Translations under genes and position numbers: made by a program
Assembly (NCBI RefSeq): GCF_964355755.1
Contig: NC_092676.1
Coordinates: 21,000,288-21,064,287, forward strand
Length of the DNA: 64,000 nt
Source of the DNA: Antedon mediterranea
Taxonomy: Eukaryota > Echinodermata > Crinoidea > Comatulida > Antedonidae
Direction of reading: 5' to 3'
The notes under the pieces: generated by a model
What the model saw: the letters and a program-made list of their open reading frames with translations, nothing else
The model's database searches: none
Told to the model about the DNA's origin: nothing
Shown here: piece by piece, positions 44,806-54,596 of the stretch
Numbering within the stretch: the first letter of the stretch is position 1
Layout: each line of letters starts with the position of its first letter

Positions 44806-47800
44806 TTAATTCAAGGCTGTACCTTTGTAGTTAGCGGAGCAGTCAAAGACAACACGAATTTTGGTGGGTTTCTTAGGGTGGTAAATTCCGTGATGAGGTA
44901 TGTACCATGCTGGCTCTTTTTGTATTTCATTTGCTGGTACTTTCTCGGCATCTCCATTTTGAAGTATTTCTGTCATAAATTTTTGATAATCTTCAAAGTA
45001 CTTCTCATTCGTCAGGAAACGTCGTTTTAGGTGGTTCAATCGATGCAGTACACAAATTCTGTTATTCGGTAATACTGGCCTCTTTTTAAAGGGTAATGGC
45101 ATTTCGATATGTCGGTCTTCATTGATATGGACTTCCTTTTTTAGAGTATCCATAAACTGCACGTCTTCTTGAGAGAGAACTGTGTCTCTTGTAACTTTCT
45201 CCGTGAAGTCGTACTCCAAGGCTCTTATTGCATCTAATGGAGTAACTATTTCTTTAACAGCTGTTTTTAAGACATAGTGAACTTCTTTGGTTGGTTCCGA
45301 TTTCAAATTAGATTCGTACGTTAAGTGTAGATCGTTTGGAATTTCCTTCACCATTACTCTATGACTGTGACCGATTTTATCTTGAGGAACATAAGATGTC
45401 TCAGCTCCTCCTCCTACCACACTCCAACCCAATTGAGTTTTGATAGCGAATGGTTCATTTCCATTTCCTGAAATATGGTCTATGGGTGCCAGAGCCTGTG
45501 GAACGTTATACCCAATAAGCAACCCTATTTCACAGTTTTGTCTAGATGGTATCTGTTGACTTATCCTTTGTAGATGAGCATAACATCTCGTCTTTTCGGG
45601 TGTAGGAATATGTGATTGGTCAACTGGTATGTATTCTCTAGTATATGCCGTTGGTAGCTGAATTTTTGTTTCTTCAAAGAAACCTCTAATCATTAGGTTG
45701 TTATACTTCTTGCAAGATACGACTTCCCTTTTAGACGTCATCGTAGTCAATCTTAGTGTTGCTGGTTCGCAACTTGCACCAATTTGGTTTGCAGTATCTT
45801 CTAGCACAAAGGTTGTGTCGGATTGTGTGTCTAATAGGGCATATACAAGATGTTCCTTTTCAGGTTTATGTTCATTGGATATCCAGACGGGAACTATCAT
45901 TGAAGACATTGTGTTGTTTGTGTTTCTGCGGACATTTTTGCAGTTTGAAGTCTTTACTGATTTTACCACTTCAGACTTAGCGTCACCATTCGGCCGAGTC
46001 TCGGCGTCAATCTCGTTAGCCTGATCTCTCTCCTTTACATTTGAAGTCTTTACTGATTGTACTACTTCAGACTTAGCGTCAACATTCGGCTGTGTCACGG
46101 CGTCAATCTCGTTAGCCGGATCTCTCTCCTTTACATGGAGACTTGTTGGATGTCTCCTTTGGCAAATTTTACAAATACTTTTCTGGTTACAGTTCCTTGA
46201 CACATGGCCATGTTGTAAGCAGCTGAAACATAGACCATTTTGCTTGATGTATTGCTGTTTTTCGGTATCGGGTTTTCTGGCAAACGCTCTGCAGTCACTT
46301 AGGTGATGGTTATTCATTTTACACATGAAGCATGATGGCATTCCACTGATACTGGTGGCTAGCGTTTGAGATTGGTTTCGATATCTTGAACTTTTTTCTG
46401 TGAATTTTGTTTCATTTTCTGGTATTAAGGTAACAGGATCGCAAACAATTTCAGCTTCGGTCGTCAAAAATGTGGAAAAGTCATTGAATGTTGGATAACT
46501 ACCCTTGATTTGCATAGCGCTCACTGCGTTTCTTCGCCATCTATTCACTAACCAATCTGGTAATTTTTGAAGAATTTTCCGGTTTTCTCTGCTGTCATTA
46601 AGAACTTCCAAGCCTTTCATTTCCTTCATTGCTATGTTGCATTGGTTCAGAAAGTCAGAGAGTCGCCTAAGGCCATTGTAATCTCTTGCTTGAATCCTTG
46701 GCCAGCTGTCTAATTTGTCTCTAAATGCTTCGGAAACTATAAATGGATTTCCATATCTTTTTTCTAAAACTGATTTAGCGTTTTCATAAGCATGTTCACC
46801 TTGTAGCAGAAAGTGTCCACTGACAACTTCCTTTGCTGGGCCTCCTATGTATCTCTTAAGGTAGTGAATTCTGTCTGCCTTAGAAATTCCTTTATTTTCG
46901 ATTAAACATCTAAAGGATGCGTTCCAATCATAGTACTTAAGAGGATCGCCATCAAATATTGGTGGCTCTGGTGCTGGTATGCGGTTCATCCTGAAGGCTG
47001 AAGAAAAGGCTTCTGCTAAAGCGTTTAAGTCTGTGGTACTGCTAGATTGATTTTGAGGCATTGTCGATTGGGCTGTTGTTGCTTGTGTCTGTGTCATTAG
47101 AGGTTGAGGTTTGGTTAGGTTGCGAAACCTTAGTGCATGATCATTTGAGGTTTGGTGTGGGGTGGTCATAATTTCTCCATATCCGTTCTGAATTTCCTGT
47201 TGAATTGCATCAACTCGTGCATTCTCTACAGCTGCAGCTTGTTTAGCCTCTAAAACTTTGAACTCTGCTTCAGCTTTGGCATGTTCTGTTCTTTGCTGTG
47301 CTTCCCGCCTTATTTCTTCAAGCCTTGCTTCTGCTTTCTTAATTTCCATTTCAGCTTCCTTTGCTGTAAGGTCTGCTTTCTGTTTAGCCATTTTTTCAGC
47401 AAATTGAGCAGTTTTGTTGGCTGCAGCAGCATTCGCCACAGCTTGAGCTTTAATGCTAACAATAGATCGACATGAACTCCTTGATGCTGCAGATTTTGAG
47501 GCTTGACACTCCAGGGCTAATGCATGTGCCCTATCCATAGCGCTTGTTATACTAGCTTGGATGGAGTTGGTAATGGTGAGATATATGTTCTCATTCTCCA
47601 GGTGATCTTCGCGATGAATACCATCTCTATCTTGTGCATACAATTTATTCAATACGCACCAAGCATCACTATATTCCTTTAATGCAGCTTTAGCTTTGCA
47701 TAATGCAGTTTGTATCTCAAATTCGTCGCTTGGAACATCTTCTAGTTCACTTGATGCTTCTTGAGCCTTTCTCTGAGTTTGAGTCAACAGTTTTACTTCA

Positions 47801-47913
47801 GTAGCAATGCTAATTGACAGGGCCTTAGCTGTAGGGCGTCTCTCACTCTGTTCTCTTAGATTCATTGAGTTTTCGTCAGCTAAGTTTTCACTGTTACCGT
47901 AGGCGTCCATCAT
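44806..47913 (-). CDS. BEL/Pao gag-protease and start of RT
   Basis: 1035 codons. Roughly 1-520 is a coiled-coil-rich Gag with Ala/Glu/Lys repeats. Zinc knuckles follow near 528 (CFMCKMNNHHLSDC) and 559 (CFSCLQHGHVSRNC). The protease region has ALLDTQSDTTF near 690, where a Gln replaces the usual Gly of the D-[ST]-G triad. RT begins before the TAA at 44806-44808. The first ATG (47911-47913) lies inside the 5' LTR, 22 nt before its end; the next Met, in NSMNLRE, is an alternative start. The TAA may be a recent nonsense mutation or a readthrough site. Confidence 0.9.
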   Translation of the reverse strand: MMDAYGNSENLADENSMNLREQSERRPTAKALSISIATEVKLLTQTQRKAQEASSELEDVPSDEFEIQTALCKAKAALKEYSDAWCVLNKLYAQDRDGIHREDHLENENIYLTITNSIQASITSAMDRAHALALECQASKSAASRSSCRSIVSIKAQAVANAAAANKTAQFAEKMAKQKADLTAKEAEMEIKKAEARLEEIRREAQQRTEHAKAEAEFKVLEAKQAAAVENARVDAIQQEIQNGYGEIMTTPHQTSNDHALRFRNLTKPQPLMTQTQATTAQSTMPQNQSSSTTDLNALAEAFSSAFRMNRIPAPEPPIFDGDPLKYYDWNASFRCLIENKGISKADRIHYLKRYIGGPAKEVVSGHFLLQGEHAYENAKSVLEKRYGNPFIVSEAFRDKLDSWPRIQARDYNGLRRLSDFLNQCNIAMKEMKGLEVLNDSRENRKILQKLPDWLVNRWRRNAVSAMQIKGSYPTFNDFSTFLTTEAEIVCDPVTLIPENETKFTEKSSRYRNQSQTLATSISGMPSCFMCKMNNHHLSDCRAFARKPDTEKQQYIKQNGLCFSCLQHGHVSRNCNQKSICKICQRRHPTSLHVKERDPANEIDAVTQPNVDAKSEVVQSVKTSNVKERDQANEIDAETRPNGDAKSEVVKSVKTSNCKNVRRNTNNTMSSMIVPVWISNEHKPEKEHLVYALLDTQSDTTFVLEDTANQIGASCEPATLRLTTMTSKREVVSCKKYNNLMIRGFFEETKIQLPTAYTREYIPVDQSHIPTPEKTRCYAHLQRISQQIPSRQNCEIGLLIGYNVPQALAPIDHISGNGNEPFAIKTQLGWSVVGGGAETSYVPQDKIGHSHRVMVKEIPNDLHLTYESNLKSEPTKEVHYVLKTAVKEIVTPLDAIRALEYDFTEKVTRDTVLSQEDVQFMDTLKKEVHINEDRHIEMPLPFKKRPVLPNNRICVLHRLNHLKRRFLTNEKYFEDYQKFMTEILQNGDAEKVPANEIQKEPAWYIPHHGIYHPKKPTKIRVVFDCSANYKGTALN

Positions 47914-48382
47914 AAATAAATTACAAATTTTGTAGATACTGATGTTCCTTTATTTATTCTCTGAACTATCTCTTGTATCTCTACAAATTACAGTATCATT
48001 AGCAACTTGAATAAACACCGTGAAAACTATAATAAAACAAAGATTAGCATTACAATGTAGGCCTAATCATATCATCATTGTACAGGCAGACAAGCACAGG
48101 TCTGACTCATGGGGCCGGGGAACATGGTACCCTAAGGCCTAGGGCTAGCTCTCAGCAATGAAGTAAAACTCAACTAATTAAAAATACAAGTCATAAGTTA
48201 TAATTACAATCACATGAATAACCATGTGTAAATACCTTGTAGCCTATTTGGAGCCTATGGTAAAGATACTTTTAACAATGATTATCTCTAAACTTTATGT
48301 CATAAAATGTGTCTTATTCTCTCTTATCACTTTTTATCTATCTGAGCTCTAGAGGGCCTCCTGTAAGTAGGCTGCAGTTACA
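47892..48382 (-). repeat. BEL/Pao 5' LTR
   Basis: 491 bp, apparently identical to the 3' LTR. It is followed on the plus strand by the target duplication CGCGC. Directly inside the LTR on the minus strand the sequence is GTGAAAACTTAGCTGACG; I could not match this to a familiar primer-binding site. Confidence 0.93.
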
Positions 48383-48387
48383 CGCGC

Positions 48388-48673
48388 AGTTCCTTTGATT
48401 ACATGCATATTGTTTGATAATAAAATAGCAGAATTAAAAAAATACAGTACACAAATTATACACATTCTTTATTCTTGTGGGTCTAAGCTTTCTTTGGGCT
48501 ATGTCCAATGAATTACTACTTAGTGTAATGTCTTGCCTAGCTGTCGATTAGCCTCGACTCGACACATTTTGCATAGTGGTGTGCGTGTGTGTGTGAAGAA
48601 GAGTGCGCGAAGGCAGTCACGTGAATTGACTTAGAATCCTAGGCCTACTGTAAAAAGTATCGTATCGCAGTTG
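48388..48673. other. Spacer right of the BEL/Pao element
   Basis: Continuation of the pre-insertion spacer. AT-rich, with a GTGTGCGTGTGTGTGTG run and the TTATTCTTGTGGGTCTAA motif. No gene seen. Confidence 0.45.
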
Positions 48674-49224
48674 TGTAATCACTTCTTGTTGCTATACGCT
48701 TGGGTGCACACGGAACAAGAACATTTAACTGATGAATTATTCATGTTTATTTTGTGACGTTTCATGAGGGGGTCCCCAACTTATGTACGAAAAAAAAAAT
48801 CGCCCCCCGGCTGTCGTGTCTGTAGTGTCGTATTGAAAATTGCTTTGGGAATAATTAGAACCAAAATGCAAAATAAGAATTGTTATTATAATTATTTAGG
48901 AATTATATCCATACTCACCTGTGGTGGCGCCAGGTTGGAATAGGTGAGGGAAGGGGGTTGTTGCTAGTACGTGAAGAAATTTTCGTAAATGGTTCACTAC
49001 ACGGGGTTTCGACGTGCGGAATGCATTTCACACACGTTTAAGATTTATTCATTGAAAATCAAGTTCTTTAATGGGGTAGAGTAACATATGTTAAAATCTG
49101 TAAAACCATATTATATTGGGTATCAATAAGAGGACAATGAACAATGCCGTCCTCTTGGTTATTCATTCATCATTCATTCAATCTTTTATTTCGGAATCTC
49201 TGGTCCATACAAAGTAAATTTAAA
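48674..49224 (-). repeat. Repeat R, inverted copy right of the BEL/Pao element
   Basis: Inverse complement of 40366-40915: TGTAATCACTTCTTGTTGCT, GTGCACACGGAACAAG, GGGGTCCCCAACTTATGTAC, CACCTGTGGTGGCGCCAGG, CCGTCCTCTTGGTTATTC. It ends where sequence homologous to the receptor 5' flank begins. Confidence 0.78.
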
Positions 49225-49712
49225 AGTAGGATTGTAAAATAGTGTTTTGGAACGTCATTTTCGTAACAAATCGTTTAAATGGTTTATGTGAAGTTTCGAG
49301 TGTTACGGTTATTAATACTGACTGAGAAAAAGTACACAATGTAAGGTATTGGAACCCCGGAATTAGGCCTGTAAGGAAGGTAGGATGGTTTATGAGTTCC
49401 ACCGAGTGGCGCCAAATATATTTTCTTATTTTTTAGACGTTTGTTTGATCTCCGAGTTTGCCACTTTTGGAGAAGTATGTGTATGTCCATCACATGACGT
49501 CTGTTATTTTTACATTATTATTAGTTGTTTTCCGCTTGTATAAATACAAATATACACTTTTTTCTGTGATCTCATTTATAATAACACCTTCCAAATAGTG
49601 TATAAGTGAATTACAACATTACTGTTCATGTTTTTATACACCGTATAAAAGTTTTAAGCATTGCCATTTTTTTTACTGTGACAATGTGCGCTTCACATTT
49701 TATTTTTAGATT
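49217..49712 (+). promoter_or_regulatory. 5' flank of the downstream receptor gene
   Basis: Contains a CGCTTGTATAAATAC TATA-like box near 49534-49548. A pyrimidine/AG acceptor (TTTATTTTTAG, ending 49709) stands three bases before the ATG and resembles the one at 30825 in the paralogue. A non-coding first exon is therefore likely in this interval. Two diverged copies without a gene are at 36327-36490 and 39240-39620. Confidence 0.45.
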
Positions 49713-52700
49713 ATGATGTCTTTCAAAATCAGTTGCGTCTGTTTACTTGTAATCTGTATGGGAAATAGATGCATGTCTAAACGTTACGACATCTCTAACT
49801 TAAGAGAAACATGTTCAACGACAAGCCAATGCGGTCCTCATCAATATGAACTAGGCTTAACAGAGACTGAAATCAACAAGTTTGCGCCGAAAGAGGCCAA
49901 GACATTTCCATGTCATTTAAATCGGAATCAACAAATCAGGTAATTTAGAAGAATTATCAAATTTATTTTATTGTATTGATGATTTTGTTATATTGTATTT
50001 ATTCGTTTGCATAGCACCTCGCCACGAACAGAGCGAGAGAACAGCTGATATACTACTTGATAAAAAGAAAATGCATACGTTTAAATAGAGGCACCAACAA
50101 CAGGAAGCATGTCCCAGATGCATGAGGAAAAGGCCACCAACTTTCCTTTACATAATAGTTTTGTTACAAAGAATAACAGTAGATAATATAATATTAATAT
50201 ACATAAAATGTATAATTTTAAGAAAAAAAAATGTTGAGTATATACTGTAATATATAAATTACCTCTAATGATTAAACCATTAGTTACGGCATTTTAGTTT
50301 ACACCATGCTGCATCACATTTCATTTAAATATTTTTTTCTTTATTTGTTTTAATCCAACAATACAAATTTCATAATAACATTTTCATAAATTACTACCGG
50401 TAATGGCAAGAAAAGGAGGAGGAATTTAAGGATTTTAATCTCTTCCCCCCGCCCCACTTTTTTTAATCGAGAGTAATTGTTTAATGACATGGAATGGAAC
50501 ACCTACTCTGAAAAACATAAATACTTCAATTAATATGCGAGTTTATTTTATCGTTTATTGCAGATACTATATTTGTCACCCGTGTTCTGTATGTGAACCA
50601 CCATTTACAGTTCTTCTTGAATGTGGAAGAAAACACGACACAGTATGCTACCCCAATCATTCAAAAGGTTATTAATTTTACCATTTGTTCTAATTTGATG
50701 CAAACACTCAACATATATATTCAACAAAAAATATGATAATAAATAGGACATAACCCAAGTAATTTTACCAATGAGAAGCGTGATAGCTCTTTTGCGTTCA
50801 TTTTCATGAGAACTTGGTTAAAACGTGGTTCCCACTAGGACGCAACGCAGCGACGTATCGACGCAAAGTGTTGTATTGCGTAATCACAAGTGGGAACCGA
50901 CGACGCAATAGTGCTGCAAACATCGCAGGTTTGATTTCACGCAGGCAGGGGCATCCAAACACAATTATTGGAAGGGAATTTTTTTATTTTGCGTAGATTG
51001 CGTTACGTTGCGTCGCTAGTGGGAACCAAGCTTAAGAAAAGCCCAGCCAAGAGAAGTATGCAAACGAATTAAATTGTTACGATGATCCGCCCTGATAATG
51101 ATATGAGCAGCTCTGTTCTGCATCTTTTGAAGCTGATCGGACAGACCCTTACCACAATTTCGCAAACTAAATCACAATAATTAACGATTTGTAAAGTAAA
51201 TTGAGTTTGGTTGTCAATCTTAATCAATCTCCATCTACCGCATTGTTTACCAAAATAAGTTTTTCTTTTTAACAGTTCAGCCGAGCTACATACCTAACCC
51301 TTCAACAAACGTGTCCCCAAAAACCATATTATATAGACAGCGTTTGCAAATAACTGCAGCCATGGATATACCGATCAATGAAGATAGTGAAAGTAATAAT
51401 AGAATAAAATGGCGGTTGTGGATGATTATTACTCTTGGTATAATTATTTGCGTTAATGTGGCGTTGGTTATCATAGTGAGGAAACGGTAAGTGTATGACA
51501 TTTAAAAAAAAAAAAAATTAATCCTTAAATGTATTATTCTTTAAGCGTGGTTCCCACTAGCGACGCAACGCAAGGACGTAACGCAACGTAAGTGAATTGA
51601 CCAATCACAAGCGATGGCTTATTCGCATGTGATGTGTCTATAACTTCGCTTGTCATTGGTTAAAATGCTTGTTTGTTTGTTTGTTTTTATTTTTTGCTCA
51701 TATAAAAATCAACAGTGGTACAGAAAATATATATACATCAAAAGTCGCAGACTTAACAAACAACAAAATCAGAACAAAGACAACAACAAAAAACGAGTAG
51801 GAGCAAAAGATAACCCTCTAAACCCGGAGGTTTGCGTTGCGTTTCGTCCTTACGTTACGTTCTAGTGGGAACCAAGCTTTAAAGCGTGGTTTCCACTAGA
51901 ACGCAACGCAGCGATGTATCGACGCAAAGTGCTGTATTGCGTAATCACAAGTGGGAACCGAGACGCAATATAGTGCTGAAAACATCGCAGGTTTGATTTC
52001 ACGCAGGCGGGGGCAAACACAATGATTTTTACGTTGCATAGATTGCGTTACGTTGCGTCTCTAGTGAGAACCAAGCTTAATGAACGGTGTTTTTAAACGC
52101 TGTTCATTAACAGATAATCAACACGTAAACAAGGACACTCAATAGCTGCTGTAACTGAAAAAATACCTGCGAAAGTGCACACAACCATTAATTTGAATAC
52201 ACTATATTATTACATTTCAGGAGTAGACGTCCTTCCAAAAGAACTTTCAGAAATGAATCAACGGTCAACGTAATTCCCGCATCATCTGAACAAACAGCCA
52301 TAGGAGTAGACATACTCACAAACTGTAATATATCTTTAAGCACAACCACTCCGATGACTATGATAACAAGCACTAAACAGACATCATACGACCCATTCTG
52401 GCTGGAAATTAAAGCAACCATTGGACCAGAAGGCGGTGTTTTATGTGACTCCAGATCTAGTGTAAGCTTAATTGTACCACCCGGGTCTATTCCAGAAACT
52501 CACCCCAAACAAGAGATTATCGTCCGAGTTGCACTTAAACCATCTAATTTTGGGCTTAACCAGCAAAAGTATTTAACTCTGCTAGGACCAGTGGTTGAAT
52601 GTTTGTCGCCTGGTTTAGCAGAATTCAACTCGAATGTCACTTTGGTGGTGCCACATCGTGCTAAACTCAACCCCGACTGGAAGTTCCAGGTTCTACATTC

Positions 52701-54596
52701 CGAAGACAAGTACTCGGATCCCGTTTCTAAATTTCGATGGACAGTAACAAGTTCTAATCAAGATGCGAAACATGGTCTGCACTTTGAGGTTGACGAACAT
52801 TTCTTTAGGATCAAAACAAGTCACTTTACAACATACACATGTGCTGGGAGCTGTTCTAGAAAGGCGCCCTTGAATCTGCAGGTTGTGGTGTATGGGGACT
52901 ATGTTCATATAGACGGGAGGAAACAAACAGTCGATCTACGATGTTACGTCTGTGATACAATAAAGGATTATTCTCATACATTTCGTGTTAACGAGCGCAA
53001 TGGTCCTTTGTGTGTACCACGACCAATCAACCATTTCTTCGACAAAAAGACAAAGAAAATTGAATTGTTTTTTCCAGAAGATGATTTTGGAAGAGACTTT
53101 CCGTGGACATCTGAGACGTTTAACGATTCTCTTCCGAATTCAAGGGTAATTATCAATATTGATCAGTCACCATTAAAACCGTTATCAGCAACATCAGAAT
53201 AAACATCATCGTGATCAACATCATCATGATCAACACAAGCATGCTCAACACCTGCAGCATGATCAACACCAGCATGATCAATGCAAGCATGATCAATACC
53301 AGCATGATCAACACCAACATGATCAACACCATCTTGATAAAAACCATCATGATCAACACCATCACGATAAACACCAGCATGATGAACACCATCATGATGA
53401 ACACCATCATGATAAACACCATCATGATCAACGCCATGCATGCTCAACACCATCATGCTCAACACCATCATGCCCAATACCATCATGCTCAACACCATCA
53501 TGATCAACAACACCATCGTGATCAACACATATTGAACTCATTTTACTAAGTTTATTGATTACATATTTACAGGAAATATCTTTGAAGCACGTAGCCCGAT
53601 GTTGTTCAGAGGCGATTCCACATTACGAGGCCTTCACGCTGAAACCTAAAGACGAGGAAACACAGGTCGACAGTTTAGAGATGACATTGAAAATTTTTGC
53701 GAATGGTTTAACAGAAATCATTGGTCCAATAAGGATGATTACAATGGTACGTTCAATATTATACCTCTATTATTGTAGTTGTTTAAAATTAATCAAAAAA
53801 CTGTTTACGAATTCCTGACAGTGTTAAACTAATGATATACTAAATTTGTTGTACTTATCGTTTGTTAAAGTATAAAGGCAAATAGACAAAACTGAATGGG
53901 AACCTTTAATTGACTAAACTAATACATTTTTTATTTAGGATACCGGACGATTTCAACCACCAGCTCACTATACAGGTATTTGACATTAATTTAAAATGAG
54001 AAAATATTTGCTTTTTCAAACTGCGCTTGACTGTCAACACATTAAGCTTTGTCTACACTATCAAACTTTATGTGATGTGTCCATATATAGACATGATGAT
54101 GTCATAACACTCCCATATTGCGGAGGTACCTAGAATTTTAGAAGAGCGTAACCTTTCATGGTATCTATGCATATTTACTAATTATGATGCGGCGTTGATG
54201 TTTTGAGCGCGTCTACACAAACTAGCATAAAGTAAAACTTTGCATCATTAACCTATTGTATATAATGATAAAAATAATGTTTTTTGTTTAAATGTAGATA
54301 TTGTGAGTAACGAAACATTAAGAGAAGTTTCACGACAGATTCCCAGAGATAAGTGGAAAGATGTCTATCGCACATTGCATGATTTTGCGAAGTTTGAGGG
54401 AAGCGCGAACATTGATATTGAAAATATCGAGCACAACAATCAATCAGAAATGGGAGAAATGAAATACCAGGTATTGATGCTATGGCGTACTAAAGCGGGC
54501 AGACAAGCTACGAAGACTGCATTAACGCAAGCCCTCAGGAGCTGCCAACTTAACAGTATCGCAGACGATTGCATCAAATTAGAGAGCACAATATAA
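49713..54596 (+). CDS. TNFR-CRD/TM/ZU5/UPA/death receptor, intact copy, 658 residues
   Basis: Seven coding exons with consistent phases: 49713-49939, 50564-50667, 51276-51486, 52221-53145, 53573-53746, 53939-53975, 54298-54596; 1977 nt. A signal peptide starts MMSFKISCVCLLVICMG. The ectodomain of about 85 residues ends in one TNFR-type cysteine-rich repeat (YYICHPCSVCEPP, LLECGRKHDTVC). A stalk is followed by a membrane helix (about 155-177, MIITLGIIICVNVALVIIV) and a basic stop-transfer. ZU5 (about 236-335; ATIGPEGGVL, VPPGSIPETHP), UPA (about 365-545; VVVYGDYVHIDG, RCYVCDTIKDYS, LKHVARCC) and a death domain (about 560-645; LREVSRQIPRDKWKDV, LMLWRTKAG) follow. It is likely a plasma-membrane receptor with UNC5/PIDD-type autoinhibition and death-fold signalling; the ligand is unknown. 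Exons 4-7 are nearly identical to those of the upstream copy, exons 1-3 are not. Confidence 0.88.
50819..51035. mobile_element. MITE with GTTCCCACTAG ends
   Basis: AAACGTGGTTCCCACTAGGA at the left, and at the right GCGTCGCTAGTGGGAACCAA. The interior has GCAACGCAGCGACGTATCG, ACGCAAAGTGTTGTATTGCG and GATTTCACGCAGGCAGGGG. It is intronic in the intact receptor gene; nearly the same element is at 51881-52080. Confidence 0.75.
51541..51880. mobile_element. MITE with GTTCCCACTAGCGACGC ends, longer variant
   Basis: Left TTAAGCGTGGTTCCCACTAG then CGACGCAACGCAAGGACG. Right CGTCCTTACGTTACGTTCTA then GTGGGAACCAAGCTT. The middle has CCAATCACAAGCGATGG and an AAC-rich insert. It abuts the next copy at 51881. 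Confidence 0.75.
51881..52080. mobile_element. MITE with GTTTCCACTAG ends, abutting copy
   Basis: Starts AAAGCGTGGTTTCCACTAGA directly after the previous element and ends GTCTCTAGTGAGAACCAAGC. The interior matches 50819-51035 (ATTGCGTAATCACAAGTGGG, GATTTCACGCAGGCGGGGGC). The two elements are head-to-tail in one intron. Confidence 0.75.
53204..53526 (+). repeat. Minisatellite, 15-bp ATCATGATCAACACC units, downstream receptor
   Basis: About 21 degenerate units, including a CATCATGCTCAACAC variant run, in the intron between exons 4 and 5. Homologous to 33752-34082. Intron retention would add a short tail (VIINIDQSPLKPLSATSE) and stop at 53202, just before the array. Confidence 0.85.
54043..54120. 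mobile_element. MITE remnant of the TCTACACTATCAAAC family
   Basis: AGCTTTGTCTACACTATCAA, GTGATGTGTCCATATATAG and CATGATGATGTCATAACACT remain; the right end is lost. It lies in the last intron, at the position homologous to 34553-34672. Confidence 0.6.

Larger units (their letters stand above)
41270..48382 (-). mobile_element. BEL/Pao LTR retrotransposon, 7.1 kb
   Basis: Two 491-bp LTRs (41270-41760, 47892-48382) that I read as identical flank a gag-pol region on the minus strand. The LTRs start TGT and end ACA. The 5-bp target duplication CGCGC is at 41265-41269 and 48383-48387. On the minus strand a polypurine tract (GGGTGGGAG) abuts the 3' LTR. The order gag, protease, RT, RNase H, integrase, with the YVDD motif and the BEL-type C-terminal domain, assigns the family. 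One in-frame TAA (44806-44808) interrupts the polyprotein. Identical LTRs mean a recent insertion. Confidence 0.95.
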
